The position numbers and the translations under genes were made by a program. The notes under the pieces were generated by a model. That model had not been told where the DNA came from, made no database searches, and saw nothing but the letters and a program-made list of their open reading frames with translations. This document shows positions 18,053-26,530 of a stretch of 44,233 bases of DNA, piece by piece (positions within the stretch are counted from its first letter, which is position 1; each line of letters begins with the position of its first letter). The DNA comes from an uncultured Ruminococcus sp. (GTDB lineage: Bacteria > Bacillota > Clostridia > Oscillospirales > Acutalibacteraceae). The stretch spans positions 1-44,233 of the forward strand of contig CACYFH010000017.1 in NCBI GenBank assembly GCA_902773635.1, written 5' to 3'.

Positions 18053-18978
18053 GCGTCTATCTCGGCATCGACACCAGTAACTACACGACCTCCGTCTGCC
18101 TCTATGACAGCACGACGAACGAGGTGATCTCGAGGAGGAAGCTCCTGCCTGTCAGGGACGGCGAATTGGGACTCAGGCAGAGCGACGCGGTGTTCCATCA
18201 CGTTCAGCAGTTGCCCGAGCTGTTCGAGAGCGCCTTCGCGGATTTCAAAGATGAGATCAGGGCGATCGGCGTGAGCTATGCTCCGCGCACGGCGGAGGGT
18301 TCCTACATGCCGTGCTTCACCGTCGGTCTGACGGCGGCGAGCATCCTCTCGTCCGTTCTGAAGGTTCCTGTCTATCGCTTCTCGCACCAGCAGGGGCATA
18401 TCGCCGCCGCACTCTACAGCGTCGATCGGCTCGATCTGCTCCATAAAAGGCATATCGCCTTTCACGTCAGCGGCGGTACGACCGAGGCGCTCCTTGTCAA
18501 CGCGGAGGACGGCTTCGTGACCACCTCTATCGCCGCTCAGACGCTCGACCTCAACGCAGGTCAGCTCATCGACCGCATCGGCGTGATGCTGGGTCTGCAT
18601 TTCCCCTGCGGCAAGGAGCTCGAGAAGCTCGCGCTTTCCTGTACCGAGAAGGTCAGAGCGAGAGCGACCCTCAAGGGCATGGACTGCTGTCTCTCAGGCG
18701 GTCAGAATATAGCGGAAAAATATCTGAAAGAAGGGAAGAGCCCGGAGTTTATCGCGCGCTTTGCGATGGAGTTCGTGACCTCTGCGGTCGTCGGCATGAG
18801 CGAGAAGCTCAAAGAGCAGTACGGCGACCTGCCGTTCGTCTACGCGGGCGGCGTGATGTCCGATTCCATCATCCGCGAGAACCTGCAAAGGCGCTTTGAC
18901 TGCGTGTTTGCGAAGCCCGAGTTCTCTTCCGATAACGCGGCGGGTACGGCGGTACTCGCCTTTATAAAGGATCAATGA
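18049..18978 (+). CDS. TsaD/Kae1-like (peptidase M22 family) paralogue
   Basis: A 309-residue ASKHA-fold protein related to TsaD, the tRNA threonylcarbamoyladenosine transferase. It begins GIDTSNYTTSVCLYD instead of the TsaD GIETSCDETA pattern, so it is a paralogue and not the canonical enzyme. The residues matching the TsaD iron ligands are kept: His113 and His117 (SHQQGH) and Asp295 (SSDNAAGTA). SGGTTEALLV is the phosphate-binding loop. This paralogue is common in Clostridia as far as I recall and has no assigned function. It is translationally coupled to nusB (ATGA) and xseA (overlap at 18975-18978). A role in tRNA modification or as a carbamoyltransferase is possible but inferred only from the fold. 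Confidence 0.85.
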   Translation: MSVYLGIDTSNYTTSVCLYDSTTNEVISRRKLLPVRDGELGLRQSDAVFHHVQQLPELFESAFADFKDEIRAIGVSYAPRTAEGSYMPCFTVGLTAASILSSVLKVPVYRFSHQQGHIAAALYSVDRLDLLHKRHIAFHVSGGTTEALLVNAEDGFVTTSIAAQTLDLNAGQLIDRIGVMLGLHFPCGKELEKLALSCTEKVRARATLKGMDCCLSGGQNIAEKYLKEGKSPEFIARFAMEFVTSAVVGMSEKLKEQYGDLPFVYAGGVMSDSIIRENLQRRFDCVFAKPEFSSDNAAGTAVLAFIKDQ

Positions 18979-20174
18979 TGACTGCAACACCAACAGTTTA
19001 TACGGTCTCTCAGCTCAACGCCCGCATCGCGAACCTGATCAATGCCGATCGGGAATTGCAGGCGGTTTTCGTCGAGGGAGAGCTCTCCAACGTCAATATC
19101 AACAGCAAGAGCGGACACATGTACTTCTCCGTGAAGGACAAGACCGGCGTGATCCGCGCGGTGATGTTCGCCTGGGCGATGCGCTCGCTCAGATTCAGAC
19201 CCGTGGACGGGATGAAGGTCATCATGCGCGCGCAGGTGACGGTCTATGAGCCTGCGGGTCAGTACCAGCTCAGGGTCGAGGATATGCAGCCCGACGGCGT
19301 GGGCGCGCTCGCGATGCAGCTCGAACAGCTCAAGAAGAAGCTCTCTGCGGAGGGCTTGTTCGCGCAGGAGCACAAGAAGCCCATCCCCAGATTCCCGAAG
19401 GTCGTGGGCGTGATCACCTCTCCGACCGGCGCGGCGATAAGGGATATCATGAATATCCTCAGGCGGCGTTACCCTTGTGCGCGGATCGTCCTCGCGCCCG
19501 TGTTGGTACAGGGAGAGGAAGCGCCCGCTCAGATTATCAACGCCGTCAGGCTCTTTTCCGATAACAGGGCGGCTGACGTGCTGATCATCGGTCGCGGCGG
19601 CGGCTCGATGGAGGATCTGTGGGCGTTCAACGACGAGGGCTTGGCACGCGCAATCTATGACTGCGAGATCCCCGTGATCTCAGCGGTCGGTCATGAGACG
19701 GACACGACGATCTGCGACTTCGTCAGCGATCTGCGTGCGCCGACTCCATCCGCTGCGGCGGAGCTTGCCGTACCCGACAGGCTCGAGTTGACAGGGGATA
19801 TCAGAGCGACCTTCCGGCGGGGCGCTGCGGCGCTGAACGCAAAGCTGAACCTGATGCAGACGGAATGTGACAGGATGAAGGCGCTTGTGCGCGCGAGAGT
19901 ATCCCTCTCCGCGTTGGAGAGCCGGGCACAGACGGTGGACAGCCTTTCTGTCCGCGCGGAGAACGCGGCTCAGCGTCAGTTGAGCACGGCGGCGTCCGCG
20001 ACGGCGGAGCTTGCCGCAAAGTGCGAGGCGCTCAATCCGATGGCGGTGCTCAACCGCGGCTTCGCCTACATCATGAACGGAGAGAAGAGCATGTATTCCG
20101 CACAGAACGCGAAGAAGGGCGATATCCTCGATATCACCTTAAAGGACGGAAGCATCAAGGCGGAGGTGCTCTGA
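18975..20174 (+). CDS. xseA: Exodeoxyribonuclease VII large subunit
   Basis: The catalytic subunit of ExoVII, a metal-independent nuclease that degrades single-stranded DNA from either end. The 399-residue protein has the N-terminal OB fold (YTVSQLNARIANLI, then VEGELSNVNINSKSGHMYFS), the catalytic core with GVITSPTGAAIRDI, GRGGGSMEDLWAFNDE and SAVGHETDTTICDFVSDLRA, a coiled-coil region and the C-terminal LNRGFAY motif. Start: ATG 18975 or ATG 18978; the latter has better spacing from AAAGGA (18966-18971). The small-subunit gene xseB, usually next, is absent here; repeats and dnaE follow. Confidence 0.95.
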   Translation: MMTATPTVYTVSQLNARIANLINADRELQAVFVEGELSNVNINSKSGHMYFSVKDKTGVIRAVMFAWAMRSLRFRPVDGMKVIMRAQVTVYEPAGQYQLRVEDMQPDGVGALAMQLEQLKKKLSAEGLFAQEHKKPIPRFPKVVGVITSPTGAAIRDIMNILRRRYPCARIVLAPVLVQGEEAPAQIINAVRLFSDNRAADVLIIGRGGGSMEDLWAFNDEGLARAIYDCEIPVISAVGHETDTTICDFVSDLRAPTPSAAAELAVPDRLELTGDIRATFRRGAAALNAKLNLMQTECDRMKALVRARVSLSALESRAQTVDSLSVRAENAAQRQLSTAASATAELAAKCEALNPMAVLNRGFAYIMNGEKSMYSAQNAKKGDILDITLKDGSIKAEVL

Positions 20175-20192
20175 TCGTTTTTGTATACTTTT

Positions 20193-20327
20193 GTAGGGCG
20201 GGGGCTTGCTCCCGCCGTTGCTGATACGACAGGGTTAGTTTTCCGCGGAGCATATTCAAGTTCAATCTGCTTCGCCTGAAGGAATGATACAATTGAAGCG
20301 TTCGGCGGGAGCGAGCCCCCGCCCTAC
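20193..20327. repeat. 135-nt element with 25-nt inverted ends
   Basis: The left arm (20193-20217, begins GTAGGGCGGGGGCTTGCTCC) and right arm (20303-20327, ends CCCCCGCCCTAC) are reverse complements at 24 of 25 positions and enclose about 85 nt of unique non-coding DNA. A single short copy of the arm is at 38223-38250. The arm itself folds as a small hairpin (GGCGGG..CCCGCC). It lies in the xseA-dnaE gap and has no open frame. Confidence 0.85.
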
Positions 20328-20333
20328 GATCTC

Positions 20334-20458
20334 ATACTAAGTTTCCATTAAACGCTTTAACAAATTTATTAACGGAAAATTTCGTAGAACGAGGCGGACG
20401 ACGCAGACAGGCTGTCGCCTGTCAAGGAGGACTAAAGTGTTTTAATGAAACTTAGTAT
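20334..20458. repeat. Palindromic repeat element, copy B
   Basis: A 125-nt element with imperfect terminal inverted repeats of about 26 nt (20334-20359 and 20433-20458, the latter ending GAAACTTAGTAT). It has the shared core AATTTCGTAGAACGAGGCGG and CAGGCTGTCGCCTGTCAAGG. Compared with the copy at the window end, one core arm is shortened by about 40 nt. It ends 30 nt before the dnaE start codon and so lies in the dnaE leader. With the element at 20193 it fills the whole 314-nt gap between xseA and dnaE; I see no clear promoter there. Confidence 0.85.
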
Positions 20459-20488
20459 CACATCTATGATTTGATTCTGAGGAATACG

Positions 20489-23400
20489 ATGGCTTTTACA
20501 CACTTGCATGTTCATAGCGAATACAGTTTATTAGACGGCGCGTGCCGCATCTCCCGCCTTGTCAAAAGGGCGAAGGAGCTGGGACAGACTGCGCTTGCAA
20601 TCACCGATCACGGCGTCATGTACGGCGTGATCGACTTTTATCGGGAATGTAAGAAGCAGGGAGTCAAGCCGATCTTGGGCTGTGAGGTCTACGTCGCGGC
20701 GCGCTCCCGCTTCGATAAAACCTTTGAGCTTGACCGCGAATACTACCATCTGATCCTCCTGTGCGAGAACGAGCAGGGCTACCGCAACCTGATCAAGCTC
20801 GTCTCCGCAGGCTTCATCGACGGCTTCTATAACAAGCCCCGCATCGACCGCGAGCTGATCGAACGGTATCATGAGGGGCTGATCTGCCTGTCCGCGTGTA
20901 TGTCGGGCGAGGTGCCCAAGCGCCTGCTCTCCGGCGACTACGCGGGCGCCGTGGAGGTCGGGCGGTATTATCAGAGCGTTTTCGGCAGGGAGAACTACTT
21001 CATCGAATTGCAGGATCACGATATCCCCGAGCAGAAGTCGCTGAACCCTCAGCTCATCCGCGTCGCGCGGGAGCTGGGCGCGGGTCTTGTCGTGACGAAC
21101 GACTGCCATTATATCCGCAAGGAGGACAGCGCCCTGCATGATATCCTCCTCTGCATCCAGACGAACTCCACCGTCAACGACCGCAAGATGGGCTTTGAGA
21201 CGGAGGAATTCTACCTCAAAAGCGAGGACGAGATGCGCGAGAGGTTTCGCGATCTTGATGAAGCCTTTGAGAACACGATGCGGATCGCTGAGCGCTGTAA
21301 CGTGGAGATCGAATTCGGCAAGCGCAAGCTCCCCGACTTCACCACTCCGAACAACGAGGATCACTATACCTATTTTCGCAGGAAGTGCTACGAGGGACTC
21401 TACCGCAGATACGGTGATGCTCCCGACAGCTCGCTGACAGACAGGCTCGAATACGAGCTCTCCGTCATTCAGCGGATGGGCTTTGTCGACTACTTCCTGA
21501 TCGTCAACGACTTTGTGCAGTACGCGAAGAGCCGCGATATCCCGGTAGGTCCCGGACGTGGCTCGGGCGCGGGGTCGCTCTGCGCCTACTGCATCGGCAT
21601 CACCGGCATCGACCCGATCAAGTACGACCTGCTGTTCGAGCGCTTTCTCAACCCGGAGCGCGTGAGCATGCCGGACTTCGATATCGACTTCTGCAAGGAG
21701 CGCCGGGGCGAGGTCATCGACTATGTCATCCGCAAGTACGGCGCGGATCATGTGGCGCAGATCGTCGCCTTCGGCACGATGCAGGCGCGCGGCGCTGTGC
21801 GTGACGTCGGGCGCGTGATGGACGTCCCCTATGCGACGGTCGATAAGATCGCCAAGATGATCCCTTTCTCGGTCAATATGACCATTGACAAGGCACTGGA
21901 GCTTTCTCCCGACCTTCGCAAGAGCTGTGAGCAGGATGAAACGGTGAAGAAGATCGTCAGCATCGCGCGCGAGCTGGAGGGCGTGCCGCGCAATATCACC
22001 ATGCACGCGGCGGGCGTCGTCATCACCGACCGCCCCGTCAGCGATTATGTGCCCCTTTCAAAGTCCGACGACGCTGTCGTCACCCAGTTCACGATGACCA
22101 CCCTCGAGGAACTTGGCCTTTTGAAGATGGACTTTCTCGGTCTGCGTAACCTCACCGTTATCCATGACGCAGAGACGATGATCCGCGCGAGCGTTCCCGA
22201 TTTCTCGATCGACGATATCAACTATTCCGATAAAGCGGTCTACGACATGATCTCCACCGGGTACACCGACGGCGTGTTTCAGTTTGAGAGCGGCGGGATG
22301 AAGAACGTCCTCGTCCAGCTCAAGCCGGATAAGCTGGAGGATCTGATCGCTGTCCTCTCACTCTACCGTCCCGGCCCGATGGATTCTATCCCGACCTATA
22401 TCCGCAACCGCCATGATCCCACGCGGATCACCTATAAGCACCCGCTCTTAGAGCCGATTTTGAACGTCACGAACGGCTGTATCGTTTATCAGGAGCAGGT
22501 CATGCAGATCTTCCGCACCCTCGCGGGCTATTCCCTCGGACGCGCCGATATCGTGCGCCGCGCCATGAGCAAGAAGAAGCACGACGTGATGGAGAAGGAG
22601 AAGCAGATCTTCATCCACGGTCTTGTCAACGACAGAGGAGAGGTGGAGGTCGAAGGGTGTCTGAGGCGCGGTATCGACGAGCAGACGGCGCTGTCCGTAT
22701 TCGCGCAGATGGAGAGCTTCGCTTCCTATGCCTTCAACAAGAGCCATGCCGCCGCTTATGCCGCCGTGAGCTACCAGACCGCCTACCTCAAATGCCGCTA
22801 TCCGCGCGAGTACATGGCGGCGCTGCTGTCCTCTGTGATCGACAGCCAGAACAAGACCGCCGTGTATATCAGCGAGTGCCACCGACTGGGGATCTCCGTG
22901 CTCCCGCCGAGCGTCAATGAGAGCGACAGCAAGTATACCGTCTCAAACGGTCATATCCGCTTCGGTCTCTCCGCGGTGAAAAATCTCGGGCTTGCCTTCA
23001 TCCACGCAATCATACAGGAGAGAAAGCTCAAGCCCTACGCCTCCTTCTATGATTTTTGCAGAAGGCTCAACGGCAAGGGGCTGAACGCCCGCGCTCTCGA
23101 GAGCCTGATCAAATGCGGCGCGTTGGATCACCTCGGCTACAACCGCCGCCAGATGCTTACCGTCTCCAAAACGGTGCTCGATGACCTCGAGTACGACCGC
23201 AGAAAGGGCGGCGCGGGTCAGATCTCGCTCTTCGATATGGGCGGCGACGTGACGCAGGGCGATGAGATCGCCGTGCCCGAGCTGGAGGACTTCCCGCTGA
23301 TCGAGCGCCTGAACATGGAGAAGGAAATGGCGGGCATGTACCTGAGCGGTCACCCGCTGGACGAGTACGCTCCCTACAGCGAGGCAGTTCACGCCGACCG

Positions 23401-23989
23401 CATCAGTGACATCCTGAATACGGATAACGACCGTTACCATGACCGCGACAAGGTGCGCCTGGTAGCGGCAGTCAATAAGAATAAAACGCAGATCACGCGG
23501 AACAATAAGATGATGGCGTTCGCTGATGTGGAGGATCGCTTCGGCACCTGCGAGATCATCGTGTTCCCGAACGTCCTCGATCAATCGCGCGACGCGCTGT
23601 ATATCGGCGCGGTCGTGGAGATCGAAGGCACGCTGAGCGTGAAGGAGGAAGAGGAGCCGAAGGTGCTCGCCGACAGCATTCGCCTTTTACCGCCCGCTGA
23701 TGAATTAGAGCTCCCGACGCCGCAGAAGCAGGCTGTCAAGCCCGCGCCGCAGCCTCCCGTCAACCGGGAGCAGAAGCTCTATCTGAGGGTGCCGTCCCTG
23801 AACAGCAGAGAGTATCTGAAGGCGAAAAACATCCTCGAGATCTTCCGCGGAAATACCAAGGTCATCTTCTATCTGAGCGAGACCCGCCAACAGGTGCTCG
23901 CGCCCGCGTCACTGTGGACGGCGCTGAACCCGACGATGGTCGGGGAGCTGCGTTATCAACTCGGGGAAGAGAATGTTATTGTGAAATAA
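20489..23989 (+). CDS. dnaE: DNA polymerase III subunit alpha, DnaE type
   Basis: A replicative polymerase subunit of 1166 residues, the full length of DnaE1-type alpha subunits. The N-terminal PHP domain starts with FTHLHVHSEYSLLDG. The catalytic aspartates are in the PDFDIDF motif (Asp396, Asp398, Asp400). The tandem helix-hairpin-helix region follows residue ~800 (GLNARALESLIKCGALD) and the OB fold is near residue 1000 (VAAVNKNKTQITRNNKMMAF). There is no 3'-5' exonuclease domain, so it is not PolC; Clostridia usually have both. The start at 20489 is chosen over TTG 20471 because of TGAGGA (20478-20483). Directly upstream is a palindromic repeat. Confidence 0.97.
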   Translation: MAFTHLHVHSEYSLLDGACRISRLVKRAKELGQTALAITDHGVMYGVIDFYRECKKQGVKPILGCEVYVAARSRFDKTFELDREYYHLILLCENEQGYRNLIKLVSAGFIDGFYNKPRIDRELIERYHEGLICLSACMSGEVPKRLLSGDYAGAVEVGRYYQSVFGRENYFIELQDHDIPEQKSLNPQLIRVARELGAGLVVTNDCHYIRKEDSALHDILLCIQTNSTVNDRKMGFETEEFYLKSEDEMRERFRDLDEAFENTMRIAERCNVEIEFGKRKLPDFTTPNNEDHYTYFRRKCYEGLYRRYGDAPDSSLTDRLEYELSVIQRMGFVDYFLIVNDFVQYAKSRDIPVGPGRGSGAGSLCAYCIGITGIDPIKYDLLFERFLNPERVSMPDFDIDFCKERRGEVIDYVIRKYGADHVAQIVAFGTMQARGAVRDVGRVMDVPYATVDKIAKMIPFSVNMTIDKALELSPDLRKSCEQDETVKKIVSIARELEGVPRNITMHAAGVVITDRPVSDYVPLSKSDDAVVTQFTMTTLEELGLLKMDFLGLRNLTVIHDAETMIRASVPDFSIDDINYSDKAVYDMISTGYTDGVFQFESGGMKNVLVQLKPDKLEDLIAVLSLYRPGPMDSIPTYIRNRHDPTRITYKHPLLEPILNVTNGCIVYQEQVMQIFRTLAGYSLGRADIVRRAMSKKKHDVMEKEKQIFIHGLVNDRGEVEVEGCLRRGIDEQTALSVFAQMESFASYAFNKSHAAAYAAVSYQTAYLKCRYPREYMAALLSSVIDSQNKTAVYISECHRLGISVLPPSVNESDSKYTVSNGHIRFGLSAVKNLGLAFIHAIIQERKLKPYASFYDFCRRLNGKGLNARALESLIKCGALDHLGYNRRQMLTVSKTVLDDLEYDRRKGGAGQISLFDMGGDVTQGDEIAVPELEDFPLIERLNMEKEMAGMYLSGHPLDEYAPYSEAVHADRISDILNTDNDRYHDRDKVRLVAAVNKNKTQITRNNKMMAFADVEDRFGTCEIIVFPNVLDQSRDALYIGAVVEIEGTLSVKEEEEPKVLADSIRLLPPADELELPTPQKQAVKPAPQPPVNREQKLYLRVPSLNSREYLKAKNILEIFRGNTKVIFYLSETRQQVLAPASLWTALNPTMVGELRYQLGEENVIVK

Positions 23990-24012
23990 TTGCAAGAAAT
24001 TTATTGAAATAC

Positions 24013-24042
24013 TTGATTCTTTGTGCAAGTTTGTATTATAAT
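24013..24042 (+). promoter_or_regulatory. Sigma-A promoter of pfkA
   Basis: TTGATT (24013-24018) and TATAAT (24037-24042) have an 18-nt spacer and lie about 70 nt before the pfkA start codon, in an AT-rich gap. Confidence 0.7.
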
Positions 24043-24109
24043 AGTATGCGTAATATTTTATCTTTCCGCAGAGAAAGAAGTTTTCCAGAGGGAAACAGGA
24101 GGTTTTCAT

Positions 24110-25075
24110 ATGGCTAAATCATTGGCAGTTTTAACAAGCGGCGGCGACGCTCCGGGCATGAATGCCGCAGTCAGAGCGGTCGTCAGAGCCGGTATTTACA
24201 ACGGCTTCAAGGTTTACGGCGTTTATAAGGGCTACAACGGTCTTTTGAACGGCGACGTACAGGAAATGAACCTACGTTCCGTTTCCGATATCCTCAGCCG
24301 CGGCGGTACGATCCTGTACACCGCGCGCAGCAAGAAGTTCATGCAGCTCGAGTACCAGGAGCAGGCGGCGGAGTACTGCCGTTCTCTGGATATCGAAGGT
24401 CTGGTCGTGATCGGCGGCGACGGTTCCTTCCGCGGCGCGAGAGCGCTCTCCAACCAGGGTATCCCCTGTGTGGCGCTCCCCGGTACGATCGACAATGATA
24501 TCGCCTGCTCCGATTACACCATTGGCTTCGATACCGCGATGAACACCGCTGTCGAGATGATCGACAAGATCCGTGACACTGCACAGAGCCACGACCGCTG
24601 CTCCGTCGTAGAGGTCATGGGCCGTCACTGCGGCGACATCGCGCTGGAGACCGGTATCGCCGTCGGCGCGACCGCGATCCTCGTTCCCGAGGTCGAGTTC
24701 GATCTTGAGAAGGACGTCATCTCCCGCATCTATGAGCAGAAGGACACCGGCAAGAAGCACTTCATCATCATCGTCGCTGAGGGCGTCGGCGGTTCTCAGG
24801 ATATCTCCCATTACATCCAGCACCGCACCGGCATCGAGACCCGCGCGACCATCCTCGGTCACGTTCAGCGCGGCGGTTCTCCCTCCTTGCGCGACCGCGT
24901 CACGGCGACCAAGATGGGCGTCGCGGCGGTCGAGCTTCTGACCAAGGGCGTCGGCAATCGCGTGATCGCGTCCAGAGACGGCAAGATCGTTGATTTCGAT
25001 ATCACCGAGGCGCTCGATATGCCGCGTGTATTCAACAAGGAACTGTACGAGATTTCGATGAAGGTTTCCATCTGA
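24110..25075 (+). CDS. pfkA: 6-phosphofructokinase
   Basis: The ATP-dependent enzyme converting fructose 6-phosphate to fructose 1,6-bisphosphate, the committed step of glycolysis. The 321 residues match the bacterial short form. ATP-binding LTSGGDAPGMNAAVRA begins the protein, GGDGS is at 102-106, and the catalytic TIDND motif gives Asp128. Gly104 of the E. coli enzyme corresponds to the Gly of GGDG, consistent with ATP and not pyrophosphate use. The start at 24110 has AGGAGG 6 nt upstream. The MORN-repeat gene follows 18 nt later. Confidence 0.96.
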   Translation: MAKSLAVLTSGGDAPGMNAAVRAVVRAGIYNGFKVYGVYKGYNGLLNGDVQEMNLRSVSDILSRGGTILYTARSKKFMQLEYQEQAAEYCRSLDIEGLVVIGGDGSFRGARALSNQGIPCVALPGTIDNDIACSDYTIGFDTAMNTAVEMIDKIRDTAQSHDRCSVVEVMGRHCGDIALETGIAVGATAILVPEVEFDLEKDVISRIYEQKDTGKKHFIIIVAEGVGGSQDISHYIQHRTGIETRATILGHVQRGGSPSLRDRVTATKMGVAAVELLTKGVGNRVIASRDGKIVDFDITEALDMPRVFNKELYEISMKVSI

Positions 25076-25093
25076 GCCGCTTCGATCAGATAA

Positions 25094-26458
25094 ATGGGTA
25101 TCAAGTATTATTATAACTTCTGCGCCGCCGCCCTGGACGACGCCGATATGGGCAGCGACATCCTTTCCGCTGTGCGCAAAAGCTATTTCAACGAATATGA
25201 CAGAATCCGCGACAAGATCACCGTCGACAGCGCGGGCGAATCCCTGTCCTATGAATACGATATCGAGAAGGATAAGCCCCTGCGCTGGATCGTCAGAGAC
25301 GGTGCGGGCAGGATCGTGCAGGAGGTAAAGCCCGCCGAGAGCGGACGGTACTACCTCTGCTGTTACCGCAGAGAAGCGCTCTTTAAGCGCCTCTTGTTCA
25401 GCAAGCTGCACACCCTTCTGCGCGTGGAGTATACCGACGGGACGGGCGCTGTCTGCTGTGCGGTCGAACCGCGCAAGGTCAACGGCGAGGTGCGCCTGCT
25501 CTACACCGCAAAGGAGCTTTCCGAGCCGCTCATTCTGACGCAAATGCCCGAGGTCTCCGGCACAGGCTATGACGTGCGGATCACCGAAATGGTGCAGAGA
25601 GAGTTCCCCGATAACATGGTCGTCGCGTCCACCAACGAGGGAGTCGTGCGCTTTCTCTCGGATGAACAGCTCGCGCGGTATCAGGCGTTTGTCGAGAAAT
25701 GCCGGCTGGAGCTGAGTCAGGAGACTGAGGAGAGCTTCATCGGGGAGGACGCGCCCCTGTACCATAAGATCAACGCGAAGGACTTCAACGTCAAGCGCAA
25801 TCTTTCCTCGTCCCTCGATATCACGAAGGCGCAGGACTTCGACGCGGAGGCGTCGTCTGAGCCTGTCGAACAGACGGAAGAACTGACCGAGACCGTCGAG
25901 ACGGAGAATGAGACTACCCCCGAGATCGCGGAAGCTGTCGAGGAGACAGTCGAAGAGATCAGCGAGGAGACAGAGACCGCCATCAAGCCCGATAAGCTCA
26001 TCATGGCTGACGGCGCGCAGTACAGCTACTACGGCCCGCTGGATGAGAACGGCAGCCGCTCCGGCTTCGGCAGAACGCTGACCGATCTCGGCAGGACTGC
26101 ATATGAGGGCGAGTACGTCAACGACAAGCGCTCCGGCAAGGGCGCGTACTATTACAAGGACGGCTCCCTTTGCTACAGCGGCGAATGGGCGGAGAACGTC
26201 CGCCACGGTATCGGCGTCGGCGTCAGCGCGCGCGACGGTTCGATCCACGTCGGCCGCTTCGTCAACAACAAGCCCGAGGGCAACGGCGTGCGCGTCAGTG
26301 CGGACGGCTCGGTGAAGTTCGTCTGCAAGCAGCTGGAGAACGGCTCCACCGTGCTGATGAATTATCTGCCCGACGACACCGTGCTGATCTCCCGATATGA
26401 CGCGAAGGGCAGGAAGATCGGAGAAAAAACGATCTCGCTCTCCGATTGTTTTTCATAA
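25094..26458 (+). CDS. MORN-repeat protein with unknown N-terminal domain
   Basis: A 454-residue protein that I cannot assign to a named family. Residues 1-240 are a mixed alpha/beta domain rich in Tyr, Arg and Glu (YYYNFCAAALDDADMGSD at the start). Residues ~253-298 are a very acidic Glu/Thr linker. Residues ~309-402 contain about four MORN-type repeats (SGFGRTL, YEGEYVNDKRSGKGAYYY, YSGEWAENVRHGIGVG, HVGRFVNNKPEGNGVRV). There is no signal peptide or membrane segment, so it is likely cytoplasmic. MORN repeats usually serve as protein or lipid interaction surfaces. It is 18 nt after pfkA with no terminator between, so cotranscription is likely, though a glycolytic role is speculation. Confidence 0.7.
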   Translation: MGIKYYYNFCAAALDDADMGSDILSAVRKSYFNEYDRIRDKITVDSAGESLSYEYDIEKDKPLRWIVRDGAGRIVQEVKPAESGRYYLCCYRREALFKRLLFSKLHTLLRVEYTDGTGAVCCAVEPRKVNGEVRLLYTAKELSEPLILTQMPEVSGTGYDVRITEMVQREFPDNMVVASTNEGVVRFLSDEQLARYQAFVEKCRLELSQETEESFIGEDAPLYHKINAKDFNVKRNLSSSLDITKAQDFDAEASSEPVEQTEELTETVETENETTPEIAEAVEETVEEISEETETAIKPDKLIMADGAQYSYYGPLDENGSRSGFGRTLTDLGRTAYEGEYVNDKRSGKGAYYYKDGSLCYSGEWAENVRHGIGVGVSARDGSIHVGRFVNNKPEGNGVRVSADGSVKFVCKQLENGSTVLMNYLPDDTVLISRYDAKGRKIGEKTISLSDCFS

Positions 26459-26480
26459 AATTTATTTTTCTGAGCATACT

Positions 26481-26514
26481 ATTACCGTCGCTTTACGCGG
26501 CGGTAATATTTGTA
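26481..26514 (+). terminator. Terminator after the MORN-repeat gene
   Basis: ATTACCGTCGC (26481-26491) pairs with GCGGCGGTAAT (about 26498-26508, one G-U pair), followed by ATTTGT. It has only a short T-run. Confidence 0.6.
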
Positions 26515-26530
26515 TATAGGAGATAGTTTT

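Noticed and set aside
24272-26248. Very long open frame on the minus strand, antisense to pfkA and the MORN gene (similar ones oppose dnaE, pulA and the V-ATPase genes)
   Set aside because: GC-rich codon use leaves few stops in antisense frames. The translations have no recognisable domains, no ribosome binding sites, and run across two unrelated sense genes.
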